Source: BD1-7 clade bacterium
GTDB lineage: Bacteria; Pseudomonadota; Gammaproteobacteria; Pseudomonadales; DT-91
Length of the DNA stretch: 64,000 nucleotides
Reading direction: 5' to 3'
Assembly (NCBI GenBank): GCA_902705835.1
Contig: CACSIN010000023.1
Location: 33,112 to 97,111 of the forward strand
The position numbers and the translations under genes were made by a program. Positions 28,070 through 37,534 of the stretch are shown piece after piece. Under the pieces are notes generated by a model that worked only from the letters and a program-made list of their open reading frames with translations, ran no database searches and was not told the DNA's origin. Positions within the stretch are counted from its first letter, which is position 1, and each line of letters starts with the position of its first letter.

Positions 28070-29329
28070 TCAGTTTACAGCAGGAACGTAGAACGGAATC
28101 GAAAGCCCATTGGCATCCCAAACAACACGCCCTTCTTGAACCAATAGTTGACAATCGATACGCCGCTCACCCTGCATTTTCTCGGGTTTCACATCGTAAA
28201 AACCAAAGCTGCCGTTGTCGATGTTAAGCAGTGCAATATCAGCGACATTGTTCTCGGTTAATGATCCAAGATCTGCACGCCCGATGGATTCTGCTGCGCG
28301 TGAGGTAACCGCTTCGATAACCTCATCGAGCGGCATGCCCAAATTCAGGAACTTAGACATAAGATTTGGCAAGTTTTTTAAGCCGGCATTCATTGCACCA
28401 ATATGCAAATCGGTACCGAGTGTCGTCGGATAAACGCCTTGCCGCAACGCTGGTACAGCCTGCGAATACAAGAAACTACCGCCGCCATGCCCAACATCCA
28501 ATCGGATACCATTATCCAACGCTTCGAAGATAAAAGGCTTTACCCGGCCCTGTTGATCAACGATCGGTTCACGCCCGTTAACATTTGCAAAGGCATGGGT
28601 AAAAATATCGCCCGGCCGCAGCTTTTCAAGCAAGAGTTTTTCCAATGACAGCTCCGGCTGCGCAGAACCAAAATCGATCATCACCGGCACGCCGGCCTGC
28701 TCGGCCGCTGCGATCGCTCGGTTTGTGGGTACCCAACTCGGACTGTCATAGTGGGCAAGTTTGACGCCAACCAATAAATCAGGGTAACGGCGGATCATTT
28801 CTGCGGTTTTTTGTACCGACATATCTTCAAGCTTTTGCTCATGCTCATACCCACGCATGCCGCCACCAACAATATTTAAATAGGCCAGTACGCGTGTTTG
28901 AGAATGATCGATTGTTTGCCGCTTGAAGGTTTCGAAGTTACGCCAGCCCGAACTACCGGCATCGACCATGGTGCTCGCACAACTTCGAAATGAAAAACTA
29001 TCTGGTGCGATCGCATCATAACTATTTGCCAGATAACGCGAGTCTCGTGTTCCGACAAACAGGTGCGAATGCACATCAATTAACCCCGGCACAACAAACA
29101 ATCCTGTTGCGTCGACCACAGTAGTAGCATTCTCTGCCGGTATCGATGGCTGAATGCGGGATATCCTGCCATCCGTTACTGCAACATCCATAATGCCATT
29201 GCGATTATTTGCCGGATCAATAACAAAACCGTTTTGTATCAAAATATCGATTTCATCCGCGACCGCGGCAGATATCCAACCAACACTCGAGAACAGCACA
29301 AACACCCAATTTACGATTGAAATACGCAC
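28070..29329 (-). CDS. secreted amidohydrolase/deacetylase family metallohydrolase
   Basis: A 419-residue member of the amidohydrolase superfamily with a signal peptide (hydrophobic IVNWVFVLFSSVGWI, cleavage near SAAVADE), so probably periplasmic. Metal ligands are visible as DVHSH after VVPGLI, a likely carboxylated lysine in VGVKLAHYD, later His in FTHAFA and Asp in LGTDLH. It resembles the branch related to dihydroorotase and D-aminoacylase that removes acyl groups from amino-acid derivatives. The start is GTG at 29329, six bases after a perfect AAGGAGG; a GTG at 29350 lies before that site and is not used. Substrate unknown. Confidence 0.85.
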   Translation of the reverse strand: MRISIVNWVFVLFSSVGWISAAVADEIDILIQNGFVIDPANNRNGIMDVAVTDGRISRIQPSIPAENATTVVDATGLFVVPGLIDVHSHLFVGTRDSRYLANSYDAIAPDSFSFRSCASTMVDAGSSGWRNFETFKRQTIDHSQTRVLAYLNIVGGGMRGYEHEQKLEDMSVQKTAEMIRRYPDLLVGVKLAHYDSPSWVPTNRAIAAAEQAGVPVMIDFGSAQPELSLEKLLLEKLRPGDIFTHAFANVNGREPIVDQQGRVKPFIFEALDNGIRLDVGHGGGSFLYSQAVPALRQGVYPTTLGTDLHIGAMNAGLKNLPNLMSKFLNLGMPLDEVIEAVTSRAAESIGRADLGSLTENNVADIALLNIDNGSFGFYDVKPEKMQGERRIDCQLLVQEGRVVWDANGLSIPFYVPAVN

Positions 29330-29335
29330 AACAAA

Positions 29336-29342
29336 CCTCCTT
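29336..29342 (-). promoter_or_regulatory. ribosome binding site that fixes the amidohydrolase start
   Basis: A perfect AAGGAGG on the minus strand sits six bases before the GTG at 29329. It excludes the longer frame beginning at 29350, since the site would then be inside the coding region. Confidence 0.85.
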
Positions 29343-29618
29343 GTAAACACTGAATGGCAAGAACCGAAACAGAAAGATCCTAAAAGGGATTAACCGAAAT
29401 GGAAGGAACCGAGAACGGTGAAATTTGCCTACCCATCTTCGAGTGAAAAATCGGCGGCGTGTTTTATGCCTATATCACAGTAATTGGTTTTTGAGAGCTA
29501 GTTCCGGCTTAATTTTGGTTCAAATACCAGCGATCAAACAGTCAGTTTGTTGCCTTACAAGAAAGAGGGATTAGACGGTACAAGAAGGGAATTGCGCATC
29601 AGTGCGAAGAGACAACAA

Positions 29619-29657
29619 CCGTCATAAACCTGCCACGACTGACAGGGTTTATGACGG
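29619..29657 (-). terminator. hairpin after the aldehyde dehydrogenase gene
   Basis: CCGTCATAAACC pairs over 12 bases with GGTTTATGACGG, located about 45 bases past the aldehyde dehydrogenase stop. The minus strand continues with TTGTTGTCT, a T-rich but imperfect tract, so termination on that strand is likely. Confidence 0.6.
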
Positions 29658-29702
29658 CATTTAATAGCTTTTACTGCAAATATCCGAGTATTTCCCGAGC
29701 CA

Positions 29703-31250
29703 TTATGGCCCCAGCAGCAAACGGCCGATAGTGGATTGCCACATGAAGTTCATGAGCTTTTTCATTTGGTCATACTTTTTCTGGTCATGGGGGTAACCTG
29801 AATCCATGCCCGCGTACCGGCCAACAATAATCGGCTTCGGGTGTGTGTATCCACGCAAGCCGTTCTGGCCATTGATAGAGCCCATACCGCTTTCCTTCAC
29901 ACCACCAAACGGTGCATTTGGCACTCCGTACATCATGCCAATGTCGTTAACCGCCATAGAACCGGTTTGAATACGACGGGCAATACGCAAGCCCTTGAGT
30001 TTATCCTGAGTCCAGACAGAGCCATGCAGGCCGTAATTGGAGTCATTTGCCTTGGCGATGGCTTCTTCTTCATTCGCTACTTTGATGATTGGTAGTACTG
30101 GGCCAAAGGTTTCTTTCTTCATCAAGTCACTGGATTCATCAACATCCACTAATACAGTTGCTGGGAAATACAAACCTTTACCGTCACCCACACGTTTACC
30201 ACCGGTCGTTGGCTTGGCGCCGCGTGCAATCGCGTCATTCACATGATCTTCAATGATCGACATCTGACGATCCCAGAACACTGCGCCTAGATCTTCATCA
30301 ACACCAAACTGCTGACCTTGGCGAAGCGCCGAAGCTATCTTAGTGACCTTTTCAACGAACGCATCGTACACAGGCGCTTCAACATAGATACGCTCGATAC
30401 CACAACAGAAATGACCGGTGTTAACACAGCCTCCCCACACAGCACCGTGTGCAGCTTTATCCAGATCCGCATCGGCACAAATAATCATGGCGTCTTTACC
30501 ACCGAGCTCCAACGAATACGGCGTCAGGTTTTGTAAGCATGATTCTGCCACTTTTTTGCCTGTTGCGACCGAACCGGTGAACGCTACTTTGTCGATCATC
30601 GGCGACGACGTTAATGCAGCACCCGTGCTGCCATCACCGATTAATACTTGGCAAACCCCTTCAGGGAAGCCTGCATCACGGCACAAATCTTCAAGAATTT
30701 TCGAACAAATCGGCGTAATTTCAGAACCCTTGGCGACGACTGTGTTACCTGCCAACAATGCTTGAATAGTTGGGTTAGCCGTCAAAACAAACGGGCCATT
30801 CCAAGGTGCGATAACACCAACTACACCCAATGGACAGTATTGCATGTGGACTTTTTTCATTAATCCCATGATACCCGAGGCACGGAAGGTTTCTTCCTTC
30901 AGTGTCTTCGAAGCCTGCTTACACCAATATGAAATGAAAGCACACACGGCATAGATTTCGAATGTCAGAGCATCCTGCATCGGTTTGCCGGTTTCCTTGA
31001 TGACGACATCAATAATTCGATCTTGTTGGTCAAGTATTTGTTCGCGCAAGCGCATCATGTATTCAACACGTTGAGTGACGCTCAAAGCCGCCCAAGCTGG
31101 CTGTGCCAGGTGAGCTTTTTCAATCACCGCATTGACGTCTTCCGCAGTTTGGCACTCGATATCGTAGAGAAACTCGCCATTTGCCGGATTAGTCAGACTC
31201 AGTACCTGACGGCCTTCTTCATTCGTGCCTTTGGGCTGGATAATCGCCAT
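29703..31250 (-). CDS. NAD(P)-dependent aldehyde dehydrogenase
   Basis: A 515-residue enzyme of the aldehyde dehydrogenase superfamily, oxidising an aldehyde to the acid with NAD(P)+. The oxyanion Asn lies in IAPWNGPF, the cofactor loop in FTGSVATGK, the general base Glu248 in LELGGKDA, and the nucleophile is Cys282 in NTGHFCCGIER. That motif has His where most members have Gln and a second adjacent Cys. The C-terminal part carries PFGGVKESGMG. Substrate range cannot be inferred; the isolated gene has its own hairpin terminator and is divergent from the lipocalin gene. Confidence 0.93.
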   Translation of the reverse strand: MAIIQPKGTNEEGRQVLSLTNPANGEFLYDIECQTAEDVNAVIEKAHLAQPAWAALSVTQRVEYMMRLREQILDQQDRIIDVVIKETGKPMQDALTFEIYAVCAFISYWCKQASKTLKEETFRASGIMGLMKKVHMQYCPLGVVGVIAPWNGPFVLTANPTIQALLAGNTVVAKGSEITPICSKILEDLCRDAGFPEGVCQVLIGDGSTGAALTSSPMIDKVAFTGSVATGKKVAESCLQNLTPYSLELGGKDAMIICADADLDKAAHGAVWGGCVNTGHFCCGIERIYVEAPVYDAFVEKVTKIASALRQGQQFGVDEDLGAVFWDRQMSIIEDHVNDAIARGAKPTTGGKRVGDGKGLYFPATVLVDVDESSDLMKKETFGPVLPIIKVANEEEAIAKANDSNYGLHGSVWTQDKLKGLRIARRIQTGSMAVNDIGMMYGVPNAPFGGVKESGMGSINGQNGLRGYTHPKPIIVGRYAGMDSGYPHDQKKYDQMKKLMNFMWQSTIGRLLLGP

Positions 31251-31453
31251 TGTAGAAACCTGTATTTTGCTTCAGTAAATCGTATTCAGTATTTGGACGC
31301 CAAGAGATTACGCTTTTATTCAATCGTAATCAAAAAGCTGTGCGTAACATTACCACCCTGTTAACGGGATTTAATGTAAATACCAGCTAATGTGCAGACA
31401 TAAACCTTGTTTTTTTGTGCCCTAAACGGCCGTACATAAAAGGACTACTAACC

Positions 31454-32038
31454 ATGAAACGTCAGCTCTTAATTGCGATAACAGCCCTAACCGGTGCGTT
31501 ACTGACCGCTTGCACGGGTATCCCCAAGGGTGTTGAGCCCGTAAAAGACTTCAGTTTGCCGCTCTATTTAGGCACCTGGTATGAAATTGCCCGATTGGAC
31601 CATTCCTTTGAACGCGGGATGAGCCATGTCACTGCCGAGTACAGTATGCGTGATGATGGCGGCGTAAGAGTCATCAATCGAGGATATCTCGACAAACAAC
31701 AACGTTGGAAAGAAGCCGAAGGAAAAGCCTATTTTGTTAACAATAATGATACGGGCTACCTGAAAGTATCTTTCTTTGGCCCATTTTATGGCGCCTACGT
31801 TGTATTTGATCTGGAACCGCAGATAGTCACCAGCACCGCCGACCAAAAACCGTATCAATTGTCGTATGTCAGCGGGCCTGACACATCCTACTTATGGCTG
31901 CTATCACGCACCCCCGAGGTCGACGACAACGTCATTGAAGCATTCAAGCAACGTGCAGCAAGCTTAGGTTTTGATGCCAACAAATTAATCCGGGTCGATC
32001 AATCATTACCCAAGCCGCCTGCACCGACCTCCAACTAA
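31454..32038 (+). CDS. blc: outer-membrane lipocalin lipoprotein
   Basis: A 194-residue lipoprotein. The signal peptide ends in LLTAC with the lipidated Cys at 20; the residue after it is Thr, so sorting to the outer membrane is expected. The mature part is an eight-strand lipocalin barrel with the GTWYEIARLDHSFERG entry motif and the LWLLSRTPEVD segment typical of bacterial Blc. Blc binds fatty acids and lysophospholipids and is linked to envelope maintenance. The ATG at 31454 follows AGGA and begins a proper lipoprotein signal, so the longer frame from 31415 is rejected. It ends 16 bases before the recD stop, converging. Confidence 0.92.
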   Translation: MKRQLLIAITALTGALLTACTGIPKGVEPVKDFSLPLYLGTWYEIARLDHSFERGMSHVTAEYSMRDDGGVRVINRGYLDKQQRWKEAEGKAYFVNNNDTGYLKVSFFGPFYGAYVVFDLEPQIVTSTADQKPYQLSYVSGPDTSYLWLLSRTPEVDDNVIEAFKQRAASLGFDANKLIRVDQSLPKPPAPTSN

Positions 32039-32054
32039 GTCTACTTGTTAGCCA

Positions 32055-33956
32055 TCAGGTACTTGCCGCCAGCGCCGATAATCGTTCGCGCAAGCCTGAG
32101 TAGCGCTGATTCGGCGTAGCAACGGCCTTCTGCAGCTCAGGAAGTGCTGCAAGCAAAGTCACCGCTGATTTCGCCCGCGTGATCGCCGTATAGAGCAATT
32201 GCCGAGTTTGTAATGGTGAGTCGGGCTGAGGCAATACGATAGCCACCCTGTCGTATTCAGACCCCTGGCTCTTGTGAATAGTAATCGCGTGGGCACTAAG
32301 CCAACCACGAACCTGGGTGGGCACAAAGCGTATCAGGCCTTTCTCGGCAGAATCGAACCACAACCATAGCTGCCCGCCCTCTTCAAAAAGAATACCCACA
32401 TCACCATTAAACAGGCCCTGTTGCGCGAGGTTCCGCTGCATCATCACCGGCATGCCGTGATAACAGAGCTGCTCATCAATAACGACCGTTTTGACACCGC
32501 TGCGCGACACGCGGCTTGCCATGCGCTGATTAAAATACCCCGTACTCCATTCATGTTCACGGTTTGCACACAAAAGCTGGAATCGAGACAATCGCTGAAA
32601 TGCCATATGAATATCGGCAGCGCTGGCAATGTCGCAATGATGCTCACTCAGCGCATCCATTAAGGTATTTTCGGCATCCACATGTTGTTTATCTAAAAAA
32701 TCGATATCTGAATCACACAGCCCCTGTTCAAATGCCGGCCAATCGCCACTAAGGCAAGCACTGGCTAACCGTCCAATACCTGCATCGTCCCGAAAGCGCC
32801 AACTCTTTTGCAGGAAGACAATGTTATCCATCAGTGCATAGGGTGTTTTGCTAATCACACTGGCGGGTAATTCCAATAGCCCTGCGCGTGCCTCAGAGAA
32901 ATTTGCTAAAGCGTCTGTCTGACACAGTTCAGCCAAAACATTACCCGCTTGCACGGACGCAAGCTGAAACGGATCACCTAACAATATCAAACGGGCATGT
33001 TTAGGAAGTGCCTCCAGTAACGCAACGAAAAGACCCATATCGATCATGGATACCTCATCTACCACAAGGCAATCCAGCAACAATGGGTTCTCTTTGTGGT
33101 AGTGGAATCGACGTGTAGAGGGCATCCACGCCAATAATCTATGTAACGTTTGTGCTGTAGTTGGCACGCACTGCTTCAAGTCACTCGGTAAGTCGCTTTC
33201 TTCTATTTTGGCAGCCAATGAGCCGGCCATACGGGCTGCGGCTTTCCCAGTCGGTGCCGCCAGGCCGATGCGATAATTTGCGGCTTTTTCCTGCTCGAGA
33301 ATACGCGCAAGAATGCGTGCAACCGTTGTGGTTTTCCCAGTGCCGGGGCCTCCAACAACAATACTCAGGTGCGACAGTCCGCTATTTTTGACTGCAGCGC
33401 GTTGCCAATCGACTGCACCATCGTTCAACGCTATTTCCACTCGCTCAACGGCAGTGGTTTGCTGTATCTGCGTCTTGCTACCCACCGAACGGTTGTGCAA
33501 GTTTTCAGCAAGTCGCTGCTCCCAATCGGCATAACGTGCCAAATACAGACGCGTTCCCTTCAAACTCAAGTATGCCTTGGCATCGATCGGCATCTCGCCG
33601 TTCTCATCTTGCACAAATGGCCAACCACGCACTGCAGATAGTGTGCTATCTAGATCACCCAACCGGGTATCAATCGCAAAATCACGCAATGCAGCCCTAC
33701 TGGCTACCCGCTCCAGATTCAGGCAAACATGGCCTTGTTGCAATGCCGCGCCCAGCGCATTAACAACAAGCCGTAATGTGGTTCTTTCTGCCTCTGTTTC
33801 AATCTGCTGAACCAGATACTCTGCCAGTCGGAAGGCCATCGGGTGATCACGCAACAACAACGCATCAGATTGCCGCTTATTTTTATCTGAGTCGACTGAT
33901 GCCGCCGATGGCGCTGACGGCTCTGAGTCATACATCAACGATAATTGTTCGCTCAT
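32055..33956 (-). CDS. recD: exodeoxyribonuclease V alpha subunit
   Basis: A 633-residue superfamily 1 helicase, the fast 5'-to-3' motor of RecBCD. The Walker A motif is GGPGTGKTTT (202-211), followed by AAPTGKAAARM, Walker B (VVDEVSMID), GDPFQLASV and the C-terminal THKSQGSEYDRV and YTAITRAK motifs. RecBCD degrades linear duplex DNA from ends and loads RecA after a Chi site. The start ATG overlaps the recB stop (ATGA), so recD is translationally coupled as last gene of recC-recB-recD. Confidence 0.97.
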   Translation of the reverse strand: MSEQLSLMYDSEPSAPSAASVDSDKNKRQSDALLLRDHPMAFRLAEYLVQQIETEAERTTLRLVVNALGAALQQGHVCLNLERVASRAALRDFAIDTRLGDLDSTLSAVRGWPFVQDENGEMPIDAKAYLSLKGTRLYLARYADWEQRLAENLHNRSVGSKTQIQQTTAVERVEIALNDGAVDWQRAAVKNSGLSHLSIVVGGPGTGKTTTVARILARILEQEKAANYRIGLAAPTGKAAARMAGSLAAKIEESDLPSDLKQCVPTTAQTLHRLLAWMPSTRRFHYHKENPLLLDCLVVDEVSMIDMGLFVALLEALPKHARLILLGDPFQLASVQAGNVLAELCQTDALANFSEARAGLLELPASVISKTPYALMDNIVFLQKSWRFRDDAGIGRLASACLSGDWPAFEQGLCDSDIDFLDKQHVDAENTLMDALSEHHCDIASAADIHMAFQRLSRFQLLCANREHEWSTGYFNQRMASRVSRSGVKTVVIDEQLCYHGMPVMMQRNLAQQGLFNGDVGILFEEGGQLWLWFDSAEKGLIRFVPTQVRGWLSAHAITIHKSQGSEYDRVAIVLPQPDSPLQTRQLLYTAITRAKSAVTLLAALPELQKAVATPNQRYSGLRERLSALAAST

Positions 33957-36900
33957 GCCAACGTTCCTTCATCAAACAGCTGTTCGAACGCATCAATCAT
34001 TGCTGCATCAGGTCGATCAAACCAAATGCCATTATCGTCGGCATCGTTAATTCCCCGCAAATACAGGTACAAAACACCGCCGATATGAGTTTCATAATCG
34101 TAGTCGAGCAATATACGTCGCAGATAACGTTGCAGTGCTGCGGTGTACATCAAATACTGCAAATCGTAGTCATGATCCTGGATGCTCTCTTTCATCGCAT
34201 CATGTGCATAGTCTGCAACGGTATAACCAAGGAAGTTAGACTTGTAATCCAGTACGTAATAACGCCCCTGATGCTCAAACACGAGATCGATAAACCCTTT
34301 GAACAGACCATCAATGGCCATAAATGAGGTTTCTAACAAGGGCTCACTACGGTACTTGGCGAGCAATTCCGCAATGCGCTGTCCATCAACGGGTTTGGCA
34401 TACAGATGAAAATCCATTTCTTTAACCAGTTGCGTATCGGCCAAATCCGACAATGCACAGCCGGCAGTCGGTAACCTTTTCTGCAAGCACTGGGTAAAAT
34501 GATTCACCAAGGGCTCTGGCCAAATTTCCGTATCAAAGTTATAAAGATCGAGGCGTTTTTCAACAACATCGGGCAAACCGGTTAGATCCTGAAAATCCGT
34601 GTCTTCCAACACCAAGTGCATAAAGTTGCCGGCTTCGCTACCACGCGGAAAGTGAAAAATGGTGGCTTCAAATTCTGGTACTTCAACGGGAACCTCGCTG
34701 ACTAACGCCTGCAAAGCGACCTCATCGCGCTCACGGCCCTGCTCTTGTTGCTCCGACAACGGTGTGTCTGCCCCAGGGTACACTGCATGCTGCCCCATCA
34801 ATACGGCTGAATAACTACGTGCGATGGGTTTGTGATGGACTGTTCGAGTAAAGGTAGCGACGTCAAACGTATCAATGTGTTCATCTATAGCCGCGTCGGT
34901 TTGATCGGATGCATCGACAGCACCCGCCAGAGACCAATGTTCAAGATCATCAAAAACGCCCCAAAATACCGATGCGCCGGTTTCAGCGTTGGTATCTGAC
35001 AATAATTCTTTAAGTTTCGCTCCACGGCCGTATAAGAGCGCATACAAAGCAGATTTATCTACGCCTTTGGCCGGGCCCCAGCAAATATGTAAATGATCTG
35101 CAGCACGTGTTAACGCAACATACAACAGTCGCACATCTTCGCTGAACGCATCTTGTTTAAGTTGCTCGTCAACGTCTTTATCGGATGACCAATGCAATTG
35201 GCGTTGCTGTGAATCCGCATTGAATGTGATTCTCGGCCCACGACTTTGTGGCGACGACGCATCAAACAAAAACGGACAACAAACAATCGGGTACTCTAAG
35301 CCTTTGGATTTATGGATCGTCACGATTTCGACCAAATTCGCATCAGATTGTAAACGGATGCGTTCAGCCTCATCGCCGCTGCGACCCTCCAATGCCATTT
35401 GCTGGAACCGGTGCAATTGCGTGGCAAAATCGACTCGGCGATTTTCTCTAGCCAGAAACAACTCAGCCAGCTGGTTTAGGTTTGTTAGTCGGCGCTCACC
35501 TTCTGTAAAGCCCAGTAATCGTTCGGCAATGTCGAAGCTCTGCATCAACTTTTGCCACATCACAATAAACCCGCTTTTCTTCCACAGGTGGTTAGCACTT
35601 ACAAACTGCCACTGAACCTGCGCCCATTCGCTGGCATCCTGATTTATTTGGCATAATTTACCCGCATCAAAACCGATCAATGTGTCGCCTAACGCTGCCA
35701 TGATTCGGCTTTGATCGAACGGCTGAATCACAGCGTGAACCAAACGAATAAAAGCGTCACACTCAGCAGTATTCAGCACAGAATCGTTCGACAGAAACAC
35801 ACTATTGATGCCTTTTTCTGCCAGTGCCAAACGCATGATTTCAGCCTGAGAACCCTTTCGAACCAGAATGGCAATATCCCGAGGCTCAGCAATCTTGTCG
35901 CCAATTAGCGCATTTTTATCCAGTACCGATTGGATAAACTCAGCGGTTTGCTGAGCCGCCTGCTGACGCCAGGTTTCAATCGATGGATTATCTTCAATAT
36001 CTAACGAGGAAATTGTGATGGGCACATCACGACCTGCCATCGATAAGCTCTTACGACCCGCAAACCTGTCGGGCGATCCAACATCCGGGTATTCCGGAAA
36101 GTCACTAATCGCAAAGGGATTGTCCGCCTGCAAAAACAATCCGTTGACCCCTTGAACCAAATCAGGGACACTACGGTGATTAGTGTTCAGCGTGTATCGT
36201 TGTTGCTCAACGACATCGTGCCGGGCCATAAAGTAGGTGTTAATATCTGCCCCTCGAAAGCTGTAAATTGCCTGCTTCGGGTCGCCAATCATCATCATGC
36301 AAGTGCCAGATGTTTTCTCGGCAACAGAGTCTTCACACCCACTCGGCGAATCTCGATAAATACGGCGAAATATTTCGTATTGGTACTGATCGGTATCCTG
36401 AAACTCATCAATCAAAGCCGCAGGATACGTCGTACGAAGCTGGGCTAGTAAAGCTTCTGAGGCCGCTGAGGATTCCCCACAGGCACGCGCAACCCGCTTG
36501 ATCAAGTCGTCGAAAAACAAGATATTTTGCTGTGACTGCAACGATTTTATGGCATCAATCGCACGTCGGCGCAAATCATCAAGCACAGCATCTTCAAGTT
36601 GCGGCAACAAGGTTTCGATCGTTTCTAATGCGTCGAATAAGGCATGTTTTGGCGCCTTATCTGCCAGCTTCTCTAACAGCGTTTTCTGGCTGAATCGAAA
36701 CACCTTTTCCGGCGGCATAAACAGCGTTGATTCATCATCCAAATATTCACCCAATTGCGCCAACCAAATAGGCACATAGCGCTTGGTGTACGATCGGCCA
36801 ATACCTTTGGCGAACCAGCCGCAAATTTCAGATGCATCGGTTTGCCAATATTCTCTGGCCTGCTGCCACGCGGCAGTCATATTTGTGATCAGGTCATCTA

Positions 36901-37534
36901 CTTGGGCGCTACGACCTAATGTATCTAGATCGTCGTCCAGCGCCGGGCGCAAACGTTGAATCAGGGAATCAGGCGATTTCAACAATCGCTGATACAAGGT
37001 GGCGCGCACCGGATCAAGTGCATATAGGGTTTCACGCCAAAGCTGATTCACCACCTTTTGCAGGAGTTCATCGGCAGATTCCAACAGTGTTTGTTCAGCG
37101 GGTTGACCGGCGGTAAAGCCGAAGTCCGACAATACCCGCTGGCAAAAACCGTGAATGGTAAACACTGGCGCATCGTCAACACTGAGCTTAGCCAGCAAGC
37201 AACGCTCGTAGATGGTTTCTTCACCGTCACTCGACAATGCCTGATCAACAATACTTGCTAGCACCGGATCATCAGTCTGTTTTGTTTGAATATAAATCTC
37301 TGCATCACTGATGCGTTGTCGTATCCGATCTTTCAGCTCTTGCGTTGCCGCTTTGGTAAAAGTCACCACCAGCACATCATCAATACGCAAGGGCGCTTCG
37401 CCAAGTCCCGGTTGAGGCATCAAAATCAGACGTAACACCAGATTACTGATAGTGAAGGTTTTACCGGTTCCGGCACTGGCTTCAATCAGGCTAATGCCAC
37501 TGAGCGGAACGGTTGTTAGATCAAGCGTCTGCAT
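33953..37534 (-). CDS. recB: exodeoxyribonuclease V beta subunit
   Basis: A 1193-residue subunit combining a UvrD-type 3'-to-5' helicase and the only nuclease of RecBCD. Walker A is SAGTGKT (about 20-26); other helicase motifs include IDEFQDTDQYQYEIF and VTIHKSKGLEYP. The nuclease domain near the C-terminus has GFIDLVF and VLDYKSN (Asp about 1096, Lys about 1098), matching the metal site of E. coli RecB. The ATG at 37534 has GAGGAGGAG upstream and lies inside the end of recC, overlapping it by 14 bases; the longer frame to 37603 is not used. Length is close to E. coli RecB (1180). Confidence 0.97.
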   Translation of the reverse strand: MQTLDLTTVPLSGISLIEASAGTGKTFTISNLVLRLILMPQPGLGEAPLRIDDVLVVTFTKAATQELKDRIRQRISDAEIYIQTKQTDDPVLASIVDQALSSDGEETIYERCLLAKLSVDDAPVFTIHGFCQRVLSDFGFTAGQPAEQTLLESADELLQKVVNQLWRETLYALDPVRATLYQRLLKSPDSLIQRLRPALDDDLDTLGRSAQVDDLITNMTAAWQQAREYWQTDASEICGWFAKGIGRSYTKRYVPIWLAQLGEYLDDESTLFMPPEKVFRFSQKTLLEKLADKAPKHALFDALETIETLLPQLEDAVLDDLRRRAIDAIKSLQSQQNILFFDDLIKRVARACGESSAASEALLAQLRTTYPAALIDEFQDTDQYQYEIFRRIYRDSPSGCEDSVAEKTSGTCMMMIGDPKQAIYSFRGADINTYFMARHDVVEQQRYTLNTNHRSVPDLVQGVNGLFLQADNPFAISDFPEYPDVGSPDRFAGRKSLSMAGRDVPITISSLDIEDNPSIETWRQQAAQQTAEFIQSVLDKNALIGDKIAEPRDIAILVRKGSQAEIMRLALAEKGINSVFLSNDSVLNTAECDAFIRLVHAVIQPFDQSRIMAALGDTLIGFDAGKLCQINQDASEWAQVQWQFVSANHLWKKSGFIVMWQKLMQSFDIAERLLGFTEGERRLTNLNQLAELFLARENRRVDFATQLHRFQQMALEGRSGDEAERIRLQSDANLVEIVTIHKSKGLEYPIVCCPFLFDASSPQSRGPRITFNADSQQRQLHWSSDKDVDEQLKQDAFSEDVRLLYVALTRAADHLHICWGPAKGVDKSALYALLYGRGAKLKELLSDTNAETGASVFWGVFDDLEHWSLAGAVDASDQTDAAIDEHIDTFDVATFTRTVHHKPIARSYSAVLMGQHAVYPGADTPLSEQQEQGRERDEVALQALVSEVPVEVPEFEATIFHFPRGSEAGNFMHLVLEDTDFQDLTGLPDVVEKRLDLYNFDTEIWPEPLVNHFTQCLQKRLPTAGCALSDLADTQLVKEMDFHLYAKPVDGQRIAELLAKYRSEPLLETSFMAIDGLFKGFIDLVFEHQGRYYVLDYKSNFLGYTVADYAHDAMKESIQDHDYDLQYLMYTAALQRYLRRILLDYDYETHIGGVLYLYLRGINDADDNGIWFDRPDAAMIDAFEQLFDEGTLA

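Larger units (their letters stand above)
29330..29702. other. intergenic region between amidohydrolase and aldehyde dehydrogenase genes
   Basis: No gene is visible on either strand in these 373 bases. The region contains the amidohydrolase ribosome site near its left end and a strong hairpin downstream of the aldehyde dehydrogenase near its right end. The AT-rich part around 29460-29530 is the likely place for the amidohydrolase promoter; no clear -35/-10 pair was found. Confidence 0.5.
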
